Shown: piece by piece, positions 15,151 through 24,105 of the stretch
Layout: the number at the start of each line of letters is the position of its first letter
Numbering within the stretch: position 1 is the first letter of the stretch
Program-made: the position numbers and the translations under genes
Notes under the pieces: model-generated
The model's database searches: none
The model's input: the letters and a program-made list of their open reading frames with translations, nothing else
What the model was told of the DNA's origin: nothing
NCBI GenBank assembly: GCA_047125605.1
Contig: CP138932.1
Location: 744,001 to 808,000 of the forward strand
Direction of reading: 5' to 3'
Source: JAKVBK01 sp022447275
GTDB lineage: Bacteria; Pseudomonadota; Alphaproteobacteria; Rhodobacterales; Rhodobacteraceae
DNA length: 64,000 nucleotides

Positions 15151-16695
15151 ATGGATTCAATTTTCGTGGGCGGGGGCGGCGCGGGTTACGCCGAGCCGCA
15201 GAACCTCAAGTTGAAATACGCTAATCGGCATGGGTTGATCGCTGGAGCGACCGGAACAGGCAAAACCGTCACGCTGCAGATCCTTGCCGAAAGTTTTTCA
15301 GCAGCAGGCGTGCCAGTGGTGCTGTCAGATGTGAAGGGCGATCTTTCTGGGCTTGCCGTGGCAGGCAGCCCGACATCCGGCCCCCATGACAGTTTCTTGG
15401 AAAGGGCGCGCACGATCGGCTTCGACGCCTTTTCCTATGAGGCCTTCCCAGTGACGTTTTGGGATGTGTTCGGCAAACAGGGCCATCCCGTCCGCGCCAC
15501 GGTGGCGGAGATGGGCCCCTTATTGTTGGCGCGCCTGATGGAATTAAGCGAAGCGCAGGAAGGGGTGCTGAATATTGCGTTTCGGATGGCCGATGAACAG
15601 GCGTTGCCCCTGTTGGATCTGAAGGATTTGCAGGCCGTGCTCACCTGGGTGGGCGAGAACCGCAAAGAGCTGTCCTTGCGGTATGGAAATGTCTCGACAT
15701 CTTCTGTGGGTACGATTCAGCGCCGCTTGCTCGTGCTTGAAAACCAAGGCGCCACGGGCTTTTTCGGCGAGCCGGCTTTGGCCTTGTCGGATTTGATGCA
15801 GGTCAACGAAGCCGGGCAGGGCCAGATCAATATTCTTGCCGCTGACAAGTTGATGGGCGCGCCCCGCCTGTACGCGACCGTGTTGCTGTGGCTGCTGTCG
15901 GAGCTCTTTGAGCAGCTACCCGAGGTGGGCGATCCTGAAAAACCCAAACTGGTTTTCTTCTTTGATGAAGCGCATCTTTTGTTTGAGGACGCCCCCAAAG
16001 CCCTCGTTGAAAAGGTCGAGCAAGTCGCGCGGCTTATACGTTCCAAGGGGGTGGGGGTGTATTTCGTCACGCAGCATCCGGGGGATGTGCCGGACGATAT
16101 CCTCGGTCAATTGGGCAACCGTGTTCAACATGCCTTGCGGGCGTTCACGGCGCGCGACAAGCGCGATTTGCGCGCCGCTGCCGAGACGTATCGCGACAAT
16201 CCCCGCTTTGATACGGAAGCCGCGATCCGCGAGGTCGGCGTGGGCGAGGCGGTGACGTCTTTCCTTATGAAAAAAGGGGCGCCCGGCATTGTCGAGCGGA
16301 CGCTGGTACGCCCGCCATGCTCGCAATTGGGTCCGATTACGGATGCGCAGCGGGCAGCCGTCATGGAGGCGTCCCCGGTGGCGGGCAAATATGAAACGTC
16401 GTTGGACCGTGACAGTGCCAGCGAAATGCTGGCCAAACGCGCAGCAGAGGCGGCGCAGGCTGCTGGTGAGGCGGAAGACCGGCTGGAAACGGCAGCCCCG
16501 ATGGAGCGCGAGTACAGCTCTGCCCGCCGGTACAGCGGCAGCCGGGTGGGGCGTTCCAGCGCCAAGCCTGTGCGCCGCTCGCGCTCGGACACCGTTGCAG
16601 AGACGTTTGCGAAAAGCTTTGCGCGGCAGTTCGGGTCCGAGACGGGCCAAGCCGTTGTGCGCGGTGTGTTGGGCGGGCTGTTTCGCGGCAGATAG
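15151..16695 (+). CDS. DUF853 (YjgR/HerA-like) P-loop ATPase
   Basis: The 514-residue protein opens with a HerA-FtsK type core: Walker A GATGTGKT at residues 32-39, LSDVKGDLSGL, and Walker B LVFFFDEAHLLF near residue 270. It also has VYFVTQHPGDVPDDILGQLGNRVQHALRAFT, a hallmark of the DUF853/YjgR family. The family consists of predicted DNA-translocase-like ATPases of unknown job. The C-terminal 80 residues are basic and Arg/Ser-rich (SSARRYSGSRVGRSSAKPVRRS is part of it, about 450-470), possibly for nucleic-acid contact. A short hairpin with a T-tract at the stop codon likely terminates it. Confidence 0.9.
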   Translation: MDSIFVGGGGAGYAEPQNLKLKYANRHGLIAGATGTGKTVTLQILAESFSAAGVPVVLSDVKGDLSGLAVAGSPTSGPHDSFLERARTIGFDAFSYEAFPVTFWDVFGKQGHPVRATVAEMGPLLLARLMELSEAQEGVLNIAFRMADEQALPLLDLKDLQAVLTWVGENRKELSLRYGNVSTSSVGTIQRRLLVLENQGATGFFGEPALALSDLMQVNEAGQGQINILAADKLMGAPRLYATVLLWLLSELFEQLPEVGDPEKPKLVFFFDEAHLLFEDAPKALVEKVEQVARLIRSKGVGVYFVTQHPGDVPDDILGQLGNRVQHALRAFTARDKRDLRAAAETYRDNPRFDTEAAIREVGVGEAVTSFLMKKGAPGIVERTLVRPPCSQLGPITDAQRAAVMEASPVAGKYETSLDRDSASEMLAKRAAEAAQAAGEAEDRLETAAPMEREYSSARRYSGSRVGRSSAKPVRRSRSDTVAETFAKSFARQFGSETGQAVVRGVLGGLFRGR

Positions 16696-16700
16696 GGGGC

Positions 16701-16719
16701 AGGCGCCCACGCCTTTTTT
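16701..16719 (+). terminator. Intrinsic terminator after the DUF853 gene
   Basis: AGGCG (16701-16705), CCCA loop and CGCCT (16710-16714), followed by TTTTT. The stem is short but GC-rich and starts six bases after the stop. It overlaps the stop of the convergent TfoX-C-like gene. Confidence 0.55.
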
Positions 16720-17110
16720 AGCCAGTTGCAGGCTTTATCCCGATCTCGTCCAAAGCCCGGGCAAGGTCATGGGGCAGGTACCCCATTTGTCGGCAGCGGC
16801 TGGCTTTATGTGCGGCAACGATGCCGTCGAAGCGCTTGCGCAGCATCGCTTTTTCATCCGGAGACAAGTCGTTCCAAGGGCGGCCCTGCAGCCCCATGAC
16901 GAGGGCGTAATAGGCGATGAAATGGGCCTTCACCCCGACAGCGAGCACAAACTGATAGGTAGCGTCGGGGCCCAGCGCACGCACTTGTTCAGCGCTCGTG
17001 ATACCCGCCTGTTCCAGATGACGTGCCATGGCTGGCCCAAGATTGCGGATGCGGGTAACGGGCGTAGGGCCTACGGGAGGGATGGGTTCAGGCTTTGGGT
17101 TTGCGTTCAT
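16718..17110 (-). CDS. TfoX C-terminal-domain-like protein
   Basis: The 130-residue protein contains a helix-hairpin-helix-like segment VTRIRNLGPAMARHLEQAG followed by TSAEQVRALGPDATYQFVL, matching the TfoX C-terminal domain pattern (LGPxxxxxLxxAGIxTxxxLRxLG). The N-terminal TfoX domain is absent, so this is the stand-alone form common in Rhodobacterales. Function is not known; full-length TfoX/Sxy regulates competence. The start at 17110 gives a Pro-rich lead-in (NPKPEPIPPVGPTPV). A much longer same-frame reading upstream runs antisense through the PLP-lyase gene and is rejected. Confidence 0.75.
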   Translation of the reverse strand: MNANPKPEPIPPVGPTPVTRIRNLGPAMARHLEQAGITSAEQVRALGPDATYQFVLAVGVKAHFIAYYALVMGLQGRPWNDLSPDEKAMLRKRFDGIVAAHKASRCRQMGYLPHDLARALDEIGIKPATG

Positions 17111-17236
17111 AGGCAGAGTATTGCGCGCTTTGCAAAAAACGTCACCCAGCAAACGCTCGGATGCTTTCAAATTGGCCCCATGCGGCCTTGTGAACTGTGA
17201 TTGACGAAAGGCAGGGTCTACGCCACGGTCAGTGCC

Positions 17237-18283
17237 ATGCAAATCTATCTGAATTCCCTCCGTAAAACCGGTCTTGACCATCCTGATCTTGACACTGTCC
17301 CGCATCCTTTGGCTGACGGAAAGGCGGCGCAAGTGCTTGTAAACAAATGCCCAAGGGCTTCGGTTACGCCGCTTGTCAATGACAAGATGACGGCCAAAGC
17401 CCAAGGCATTGCCTCCGTATGGATCAAGGACGAGCGGGCGCGGATGGGGCTGGGCAGTTTCAAAGCGCTCGGGGCGGCGCACGTCATTGCCAGGGACGCC
17501 GCAGAAGGAAAGGCCCGCGGCCAGACATACATCACTGCATCGGCGGGCAATCACGGCCTGTCGGTTGCCGCAGGCGCATCGGCCTTCGGGGCACAGGCTG
17601 TGATCTATCTGTCTGACACGGTGCCCGAAGCCTTTGCTGACAGGTTGCGTGAAACCGGGGCGCAGGTCGTGCGCCACGGCACACATTACGAAGCCTCCAT
17701 GGAAGGCGCAGCGCAGGCGGCTGAGGAAAGCGGCGCGATCCTGCTCTCTGACAGTTCCTGGCCGGGCTATTTTGGGCGGCCGCATGTGCTGATGGAAGGC
17801 TATCTGATCCTGATGGAAGAGGTGTTCCAACAGATTCCCCAAGCCCCAACCCATATTTTTCTGCAGGCCGGCGTCGGTGGATTGGCAGGGGCCGCCGCCG
17901 CTGCGGCCCGGGCGCATTGGGGCGCCGGGCCGGTGATTTGTGTGGTCGAACCCGAAGCCGCCCCCGCCTTGCAGGCATCCGTTGCCGCAGCTGCGCCGGT
18001 CATGGCGCATGGCCCGGTGTCCGCGATGGGCCGCCTCGATTGCAAGGAGCCTTCGCTGATTGCGTTGAAAGGCCTGTCGCGCGATGCGGACGCCTTTGCT
18101 CTGATCACCGAAGCAGAGGGGCAGGCTGGCACGGATTGGGCGGCTGCGCAGGATATGCCGTCTACGCCGTCCGGGGCCGCGGGCCTGAGCGGGCTGCTCC
18201 ATCTCGGGGCAGATGGGCGCGCCAAGCTAGGGATTGACGCCGAATCTCGTGTCCTGCTCATCCTCAGCGAGGGGCCGGAGTGA
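17237..18283 (+). CDS. Fold-type II PLP-dependent lyase (diaminopropionate ammonia-lyase-like)
   Basis: The 348-residue protein has the PLP lysine K76 in GLGSFKALGAAHVI, the substrate/phosphate segment TASAGNHGLSVAAGA, and a glycine-rich AGVGGLAGAAAA loop. It resembles diaminopropionate ammonia-lyase and threonine dehydratase-type enzymes that deaminate amino acids. It also resembles the dehydratase-like EutB of hydroxyectoine degradation, whose gene neighbours are of the same families as those downstream here. ATG 17237 is preferred to a TTG at 17201. Its stop overlaps the M24 gene by four bases (GTGA). The substrate is unknown. Confidence 0.85.
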   Translation: MQIYLNSLRKTGLDHPDLDTVPHPLADGKAAQVLVNKCPRASVTPLVNDKMTAKAQGIASVWIKDERARMGLGSFKALGAAHVIARDAAEGKARGQTYITASAGNHGLSVAAGASAFGAQAVIYLSDTVPEAFADRLRETGAQVVRHGTHYEASMEGAAQAAEESGAILLSDSSWPGYFGRPHVLMEGYLILMEEVFQQIPQAPTHIFLQAGVGGLAGAAAAAARAHWGAGPVICVVEPEAAPALQASVAAAAPVMAHGPVSAMGRLDCKEPSLIALKGLSRDADAFALITEAEGQAGTDWAAAQDMPSTPSGAAGLSGLLHLGADGRAKLGIDAESRVLLILSEGPE

Positions 18284-19449
18284 CACACCCCGCCGCGCCC
18301 CTCTCAAATGCGGCCTGTCGGGCAAGACAAGCCCGCGCGCAGGATGCGATGGCCGCGGCCGGCATCGGGGGGCTGCTGCTGACCACCCCGGCCGAGTTCA
18401 CCTATTTCACCGGCTATCTGACACGCTTTTGGGAAAGCCCGTCGCGCCCCTGGTACCTGCTGTTGCCCGTTGAGGGCCCTGTGGTCGCCGTGATCCCTGC
18501 GATTGGCGCCGTGCTGATGGCACAGTGTGCGGTGGACGAGATCCGCACATGGCCGTCCCCCGATGGCGCCGACGAGGGCCGGGCACTGCTGACGGAGGCC
18601 ATCGCGGAGGGGGTGGCCGGACAGGGGCCAATTGCATTGCCCGATGGGCCCGAGGATGTGCCGAGGGTTGGCTTTTCTGCCTTGGCGGACCTGCAGCGCA
18701 GGCTTTCTGACCTGCCCGGCGCGGTGCACCTTGTGGGCGATGGCGGCCTCGTGGCGCATTTGCGCGCCCGGAAGACACCTGAGGAAATCGCAGCGATCGC
18801 CCATGTGTGTGACATTGCCGGGCGTGCTTTTGCGCGGGTGCCAGAGGTTGCCCGGGCCGGTATCCCGGTGGATCAGGTTTTCCGCAGTTTTCAGGCGCTG
18901 CTTCTGGAGGAGGGGGCGGATTGGGTGTCTTACCTGGCGGGCGGCGCGGGGCCTGATGGCTATGGAGACGTGATCTCGCCCGCGCGGGCAGTGCCGCTGG
19001 CTGCAGGCGATATCCTGATGCTGGATACGGGCGCCGTGCGGAATGGCTATTTCTGCGACTTTGATCGGAATTTCTCCGTGGGTCCCGCCAGCGCCAAGGC
19101 TGAAAGCGCCCATGCTCGCCTGTTAGAGGCCACCGCGGCGGCTTTCGATGCGGCGCGCCCGGGTGTCACGATGGCGGATCTGTGGGCTGCCATGTCACCG
19201 GCCCTCGGCGACGTCGCCGTTGCGGGGCGCAGGGGGCATGGGCTGGGTTTGCAACTGACCGAAGGCGCCTCCCTTTTGGCCCATGATCACACGGTGCTTG
19301 AGGCGGGAATGGTGCTGACGCTTGAACCGGCCATTGAAACGGGCGCGGCGCGGATGCTTGTGCACGAGGAAAACATTGCAATCACCGAGGCAGGGGCCCG
19401 GTGGCTGAGCCCGCGCGTTCAGGGCTCCATGCCTGTGCTTGAGGGATAG
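18280..19449 (+). CDS. M24-family metallohydrolase (Xaa-Pro peptidase/creatinase fold)
   Basis: The 389-residue protein has a creatinase N-terminal domain (TTPAEFTYFTGYLTRFWES region) and an M24 pita-bread domain with all five metal ligands: D249 in LMLDTGA, D260 in FCDFDRNF, His in GHGLGLQLTE, Glu in LTLEPAIE and Glu in VHEENIAITE. Members cleave Xaa-Pro peptides or amidine/amide bonds (creatinase, ectoine hydrolase DoeA/EutD). Start is GTG 18280. Position between a PLP lyase and a maleate-isomerase-like gene recalls ectoine/hydroxyectoine-type catabolic loci, but the deacetylase partner is missing, so another amide substrate is likely. Confidence 0.85.
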   Translation: MTHPAAPLSNAACRARQARAQDAMAAAGIGGLLLTTPAEFTYFTGYLTRFWESPSRPWYLLLPVEGPVVAVIPAIGAVLMAQCAVDEIRTWPSPDGADEGRALLTEAIAEGVAGQGPIALPDGPEDVPRVGFSALADLQRRLSDLPGAVHLVGDGGLVAHLRARKTPEEIAAIAHVCDIAGRAFARVPEVARAGIPVDQVFRSFQALLLEEGADWVSYLAGGAGPDGYGDVISPARAVPLAAGDILMLDTGAVRNGYFCDFDRNFSVGPASAKAESAHARLLEATAAAFDAARPGVTMADLWAAMSPALGDVAVAGRRGHGLGLQLTEGASLLAHDHTVLEAGMVLTLEPAIETGAARMLVHEENIAITEAGARWLSPRVQGSMPVLEG

Positions 19450-19452
19450 ACC

Positions 19453-20211
19453 ATGACACGTCTGTCTTACACGCTGGATACGCAGAACAGCCCGCAGATC
19501 GGCCTCATTGTCTTGCAGGCAGACCTCCGGCTGGAGCGCGATTTCAGAACGCTTCTGCCGTCACAGGTGAATTGCATGGTCAGTCGAGTGCCTTCAAGCG
19601 CTGAGGTGAGCTCGGACAGTCTGCAAGCCATAGGCCCCCACCTGACAGCCGCCGCCGCGCTGTTGCCCCATGGCGCGGGCTATGACGCAGTGGCTTATGG
19701 CTGCACATCCGGTGCGGCGCAGTTGGGCCCCGCCGGTGTTGCGCGCCGCGTGCGGGCCGGATGCCCGACCGCCGCGGTCAGCGATCCGCTGACCGCCCTG
19801 ATCGCCGCGTGCCAGCATTTGGGCCTGCGCCGGTTGGCGCTTTTGTCGCCCTACGTTGCGCCCGTGTCGGAGCGGTTGCGCACCTGCCTTTCAGACGCAG
19901 GCATCCAAACCCCGGTTTTTGCCAGTTTTGAAGAGCCAAGCGAGGCCCGTGTCGCGGCCATATCCCAGCCGTCCACACAGGCGGGTGTGCTGCAGATGAT
20001 GGCGCGCGCATCAGCGCCCGTTGACGGGGTGTTTTTGTCCTGCACCAACCTTGCAACGCTGGATATCGTCGCCCCGCTGGAGGCAGCGCTTGGTCTGCCC
20101 GTTTTGTCGAGCAACCTTGTGCTTGCCTGGCATATGCTGCGCCTCGCCGGGCAAGAGACGCAGGGCCTGCACCCGGCGCAGCTGTTTGCTAAGGACAGCC
20201 CGGCGCGCTGA
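19453..20211 (+). CDS. Asp/Glu racemase-superfamily protein (maleate isomerase/arylmalonate decarboxylase-like)
   Basis: The 252-residue protein has the two cysteine sites of this family: AYGCTSGAAQ near residue 76-80 and SCTNLATLD near residue 196-204. These match maleate cis-trans isomerase, arylmalonate decarboxylase and EutA. A VLSSNLVLAWHMLRLAG C-terminal segment is also typical. It is 3 nt after the M24 gene. The chemistry is probably racemisation, isomerisation or decarboxylation of a small dicarboxylate from the same pathway; which one is not shown. Confidence 0.8.
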   Translation: MTRLSYTLDTQNSPQIGLIVLQADLRLERDFRTLLPSQVNCMVSRVPSSAEVSSDSLQAIGPHLTAAAALLPHGAGYDAVAYGCTSGAAQLGPAGVARRVRAGCPTAAVSDPLTALIAACQHLGLRRLALLSPYVAPVSERLRTCLSDAGIQTPVFASFEEPSEARVAAISQPSTQAGVLQMMARASAPVDGVFLSCTNLATLDIVAPLEAALGLPVLSSNLVLAWHMLRLAGQETQGLHPAQLFAKDSPAR

Positions 20212-20387
20212 AGCGGCCCTTCGTTTAGGCGGCCCGTATCGGCCGATCAAACAGTGCAGCCTGCAGGTCATCGCGCCGAGCGCCGGCACGACATCTCGTC
20301 GCTCCGGCTTGCTGGCCTGCGATCCCGTTCTATCTGGCCTCAGACGCCGCCAGCGCACAGGGCGCAGGCCCCAGGTGAGAGAGCGAT

Positions 20388-20789
20388 ATGACAGCCAGTG
20401 CCACGGTCGAACTCACGGATCTGAAGCTTGAGACATCGATCGGCGTCTATGGCGCAGGCGATGTCGTGCCGCGCGCGCATCTTCTAGACCTCAGATTGGA
20501 CATCGATCCTGCCAAGGTGCTGATCCCGCGCGATGAAATGGAACTTGTCTTTGACTATGATCCGCTGATCGCACGGATCGATGCGGTGGCCAGAGATGGC
20601 CTGTACCTCACGCAGGAACGGCTGATGACGCGCATCCTTGGGATCTGCGCGCAGTATTCGGAGATTACCGGAGCCACGATAGCCCTGCGCAAGACGCCCG
20701 TTCTGGGTGACAGCGGTGTCTTGGGCATGCGGGTGGTCGCAGATGCGCAAACGCTGGAGAGCCTCCGCGGTGAAAATGCGCATGTCTGA
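20388..20789 (+). CDS. Dihydroneopterin aldolase-family (FolB-like) protein
   Basis: The 133-residue protein has the FolB tunnelling fold pattern: LETSIGVYGAGDVVPRAHLLDLRLDID at the N-terminus, FDYDPLIARIDAVARDGLYLTQERLMTRI in the middle, and IALRKTPVLGDSGVLGMRV with the catalytic-type Lys in the C-terminal part. Folate-pathway FolB converts dihydroneopterin to 6-hydroxymethyl-dihydropterin. Its location in an amino-acid catabolic locus, not beside folP or folK, suggests a paralogue with another role or a tetrahydropterin/folate link. The 176-bp upstream gap (20212-20387) holds no gene. Confidence 0.75.
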   Translation: MTASATVELTDLKLETSIGVYGAGDVVPRAHLLDLRLDIDPAKVLIPRDEMELVFDYDPLIARIDAVARDGLYLTQERLMTRILGICAQYSEITGATIALRKTPVLGDSGVLGMRVVADAQTLESLRGENAHV

Positions 20790-20800
20790 GGCGTGCTGAG

Positions 20801-21691
20801 ATGGCTCAAAGCAGCGTAAGCCAAAGGCGCAGCCCCGCCGCCGCCCCGGCCCCCGGCCTCGACAGGAGCACCCCCCAAGGCCCCATCCGGCGGCTTGTGA
20901 CCCTTGCTCTGGGCACCTTGCGGCCGCCGCCCGGACGGGGGCGTATTGCGCTGGGGCTCGCCTACGGGCTTATCTGCCACACCGTTTTTGCAGCTGCGGT
21001 GCTGGCGATGATGGTGGCGATGTTCTTCGGTATGAGCCACAGTCTCGGGCGGGTGCCTGCACCGTGGAACTGGCTGGTCAACCTTGGCTTGATCCTGCAG
21101 TTTCCTGTGATGCACTCACTGCTGCTTACCGGGGCGGGCGGGCGCTGGTTGGCGCGGCTTGCGCCCGGCCCACACGGGCGGACCCTGTCCACCACCACTT
21201 ACGCCATCATTGCCTCTTTCCAGCTTTTGCTGCTGTTTGCTGCCTGGACACCCAGCGGCATCGTTTGGTGGCAGGCAGAGGGTGGGGCGTTCTGGCTGCT
21301 CTGTGGGCTGTATGCGGCCAGTTGGGCGCTCTTGTTGAAGGCCAGTTTCGATGCCGGGGCGGAGGTGCAGTCGGGAGCCTTGGGCTGGATGTCTTTGGTC
21401 CAGAAGATCCGGCCGATCTTTCCCGATATGCCAGAAACCGGTCTGTTCCGGATCATCCGGCAGCCCATCTATATGGCCTTCGCACTCACCCTGTGGACGG
21501 TGCCTGTCTGGACACCAGATCAATTGCTTTTGGCCTGTGTCCTGACGGGCTACTGCCTGGGGGCGCCGCTGTTGAAAGAGCGGCGTTTTGAGCGCCGGTA
21601 CGGGGCGCGCTTTGCCGCCTACAAGGCGCAGGTTCCCTATGCGGTGCCCGGGCTGAAGCGCGCGCAGCGCAAGCCGCCTGGGCAGGGCTAG
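20801..21691 (+). CDS. Membrane methyltransferase of the NnrU/ICMT superfamily, MddA-like
   Basis: The 296-residue protein has a proline-rich cytosolic N-tail, about six membrane segments and a C-terminal ICMT-like SAM-binding region. That region includes FRIIRQPIYMAFALTLWTVP and a following LKERRFERRYGARFAAYK, with the Glu-Arg pair. The middle has PVMHSLLLTGAGGRWLARL and the RTLSTTTYAIIASFQLLLLFAAW segment, reminiscent of the methanethiol S-methyltransferase MddA. MddA methylates methanethiol to dimethyl sulfide. The assignment is by motif memory, and NnrU-type proteins of unknown function are an alternative. It is 11 nt after the FolB-like gene and its end overlaps the convergent livF by four bases. 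Confidence 0.65.
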   Translation: MAQSSVSQRRSPAAAPAPGLDRSTPQGPIRRLVTLALGTLRPPPGRGRIALGLAYGLICHTVFAAAVLAMMVAMFFGMSHSLGRVPAPWNWLVNLGLILQFPVMHSLLLTGAGGRWLARLAPGPHGRTLSTTTYAIIASFQLLLLFAAWTPSGIVWWQAEGGAFWLLCGLYAASWALLLKASFDAGAEVQSGALGWMSLVQKIRPIFPDMPETGLFRIIRQPIYMAFALTLWTVPVWTPDQLLLACVLTGYCLGAPLLKERRFERRYGARFAAYKAQVPYAVPGLKRAQRKPPGQG

Positions 21692-22374
21692 ACGCCGATA
21701 TACCGCTCAGAGAGATCCGGTGTCAGGGCATCCATCTGCCCCGACCAAACCGTGGTGCCGCGTTCGAGGATGACTGCGCTGTCTGCAATGCGTGCGAGCT
21801 CCTTGAGAGATTTGTCGATCACCAGAATGGACACCTGTGTTTCCGATTTCAGACGCCCGAGCGCGGCCCAGATTTCCTGTCGGATGATCGGGGCCAGCCC
21901 TTCGGTGGCTTCATCGAGAACAAGCAGGCGCGGGTTTGTCATCAGGGCCCGTCCGATAGCCAGCATTTGCTGCTCACCGCCGGACAGGGAGGCGGCACGC
22001 TGCTGCTGGCGCTCGCCCAGGCGGGGAAACAGCTCGGTCACCCGCTGCAACGTCCAATCCCCGGGGCGGGCGGCTGCGATCAAGTTTTCGCGCACGTTTA
22101 GCCCGGCAAAACAGCGCCGCCCCTCAGGCACAAGCCCAACGCCAAGCCGGGCCACTTTGTGGCTCGGCAAAGCGTGCAGATCGCGGCCGGCGAACTGCAG
22201 CGTGCCCTGCGATCGGATCATCCGACAAATTGCCTTTACAGTGGTGGATTTGCCCATGCCATTGCGCCCCATGAGGGCCGTGACACCGCCCTCATATATC
22301 GAGAGATCAACCCCGAACAGCGCCTGGCTGACCCCGTAGCTGGCCGTCAGCCCTTCGATCTGCAGCACGCTCAT
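21688..22374 (-). CDS. livF: Branched-chain amino acid-type ABC transporter ATPase LivF
   Basis: The 228-residue ATPase has Walker A GRNGMGKST, signature LSGGEQQMLAIGRAL and Walker B LLVLDEATEGLAP, the EGLAP being typical of LivF. It powers uptake with LivG, LivM and LivH. Its start overlaps livG by four bases. Substrate range of LivFGHM-type systems in this group is wide (branched-chain amino acids, amides, urea), so the name states family, not substrate. Confidence 0.92.
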   Translation of the reverse strand: MSVLQIEGLTASYGVSQALFGVDLSIYEGGVTALMGRNGMGKSTTVKAICRMIRSQGTLQFAGRDLHALPSHKVARLGVGLVPEGRRCFAGLNVRENLIAAARPGDWTLQRVTELFPRLGERQQQRAASLSGGEQQMLAIGRALMTNPRLLVLDEATEGLAPIIRQEIWAALGRLKSETQVSILVIDKSLKELARIADSAVILERGTTVWSGQMDALTPDLSERYIGV

Positions 22375-23126
22375 TCCGCATCCCCCAGATAGGCCTCGCG
22401 CACGGCGCGGCTGCTGCGGATTTCCTGAGCGGAGCCTGTGGCGATGATCTTGCCATAGACCAACACGCTGATGCGATCTGCGAGCGCAAAAACCGCATCC
22501 ATATCATGCTCAACAAGCAGGATCGGCGCTTCCTGACGCAGGCCGTCGAGCAGGCTGGTCAGCCGCTTTGAGCCCGCGGCACCCATCCCGGCCATGGGTT
22601 CGTCCATGATGAAGGCGCGCGGGCGCAGGGTCAGCGCCATGGCAACTTCCAATTGGCGCCGGGCCCCATGGCTGAGATTGGCGCAGCGCGTTGCGGCCTC
22701 GTCGCTCAGGCCGACACGGGCCAGCGCGGCCTCTGCCGTTGCGCGCAGATCGGCCGTTTCAAGGGCCCTGCGCCAAAAGCGCCAAGCAGCGCCCTGGGCA
22801 CCCACGGCACCGAGCAGAGCGTTCTCCAGCACGCTGTCCTCCATGCACAGTTGGGATACTTGGAACGTGCGGCCCAGCCCGGCGCGGGCGCGCGCCTGTG
22901 TGCTGAGCCCTGATATGTCGCGCCCATCCAGCACCACGTTGCCGGTATCCGGGCGCAGGGCACCGCAGATCTGTTGGATCAGGGTCGACTTGCCGGCACC
23001 GTTGGGGCCGATGATGGCGTGGATTTCCCCGGGCTGCAGCGTGATGGACACATCATCTGTGGCCTTCAACGCGCCAAAGCTTTTGGACAGGTGCCGGGTT
23101 TCAAGGATCGGGGCCGCGTCAGACAT
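22371..23126 (-). CDS. livG: Branched-chain amino acid-type ABC transporter ATPase LivG
   Basis: The 251-residue ATPase has Walker A GPNGAGKST, the LivG-type FQVSQLCMEDSVLENALLG insert, signature LSHGARRQLEVAMAL and Walker B AFIMDEPMAGMG with an H-loop VEHDMDAVF. The signature is LSHGA rather than LSGG(E/Q), a known LivG variation. The end overlaps livF and its start overlaps livM, so it is within one operon. Confidence 0.92.
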   Translation of the reverse strand: MSDAAPILETRHLSKSFGALKATDDVSITLQPGEIHAIIGPNGAGKSTLIQQICGALRPDTGNVVLDGRDISGLSTQARARAGLGRTFQVSQLCMEDSVLENALLGAVGAQGAAWRFWRRALETADLRATAEAALARVGLSDEAATRCANLSHGARRQLEVAMALTLRPRAFIMDEPMAGMGAAGSKRLTSLLDGLRQEAPILLVEHDMDAVFALADRISVLVYGKIIATGSAQEIRSSRAVREAYLGDAE

Positions 23127-24105
23127 GGGCGCCCTCCTTGCCAGTCAGAAGGCCGAGCAGACCACCCCGTCCGAACAGAACGATGCCCAGCAGGATCAGG
23201 CCCAGATAGACGTGCCAGAAATCCGTGAGCCCCCCGAGAAAGTGTTCAAGGGCCACAAACACACAGGCGCCGATGACAGGCCCCATCAGACGGCCCACCC
23301 CTCCGATAATGATTAAAACGATCAGTTCACCCGAGAACTGCCAACTGAACATGGCTGGGGACACAAAGCGGTTGAGATCCGCGAAAAGCGCTCCGGCAAG
23401 GCCCGTGATTGCACCGGACAGCACGAAGGCCAAAAGTTTGATGCGCATCGGGTTCAGGCCCATCGTGGCGACCCGCGCCTCTGATTGGCGCAGGGCGTTC
23501 AGTGCCAGCCCGAAAGGCGCACGCTGCAGGCGTGCCTTCAGGATCAGCACGAGGCACAGCAGGGCAAAGCAAATCCCGAAGAACTGGATGGGCACCAGCG
23601 TGTTCAGGCCGGGAAACCCATTGCGCACGTAGATCGACAACCCGTCTTCGCCGCCATACTGGGCCCAGGAGATCGCGAAATAGTAAAACATCTGCCCAAA
23701 GGCGAGCGTGATCATGATGAAATAGACGCCACTGGTGCGCAGACATAGCAGCCCGATGAAAAAGGCGGCAATGGCACTGATCCCCATGGCAACCAACCAG
23801 ATGATGGGCATGAAGTTGGTGCCCTCAGTGGTGAAGAAACCCAGATCGAGCACGGTGTAGGTTTGCGCATGATAGGCCAGAATGCCCATCGCATATCCGC
23901 CAAGCCCGAAAAACACGGCATGGCCAAAGCTGACCAAACCGCCAAAGCCCAGCACGATGTTGAGGCCCACGGCCGCAAGGGCAAGGATCACCGCCCGGGT
24001 GACAAGCGTGATGGTGAAGGGCTCGTCAATCAGAAGGGCCCAGAGGGGCAGGGCGGCAATGCCGATCAGAACGGCTCCGTTTATCCAATGCTCTGCGATC
24101 CTCAT
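23119..24105 (-). CDS. livM: Branched-chain amino acid-type ABC permease LivM
   Basis: The 328-residue membrane protein has the LivM signature LNIVLGFGGLVSFGHAVFFGLGGY near residues 40-63 and GPVIGACVFVALEH near the C-terminus. It has about nine membrane helices. The start at 24105 (MRIAEHWIN) gives a four-base overlap with the preceding livH stop; a longer same-frame start at 24150 would run further into livH. It forms the channel with LivH. Confidence 0.9.
   Translation of the reverse strand: MRIAEHWINGAVLIGIAALPLWALLIDEPFTITLVTRAVILALAAVGLNIVLGFGGLVSFGHAVFFGLGGYAMGILAYHAQTYTVLDLGFFTTEGTNFMPIIWLVAMGISAIAAFFIGLLCLRTSGVYFIMITLAFGQMFYYFAISWAQYGGEDGLSIYVRNGFPGLNTLVPIQFFGICFALLCLVLILKARLQRAPFGLALNALRQSEARVATMGLNPMRIKLLAFVLSGAITGLAGALFADLNRFVSPAMFSWQFSGELIVLIIIGGVGRLMGPVIGACVFVALEHFLGGLTDFWHVYLGLILLGIVLFGRGGLLGLLTGKEGAHV

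Noticed and set aside
17111..18202. N-terminal extension of the TfoX-C-like protein
   Set aside because: It is antisense to the PLP-lyase gene and contains no domain; the ATG at 17110 gives a normal family protein.
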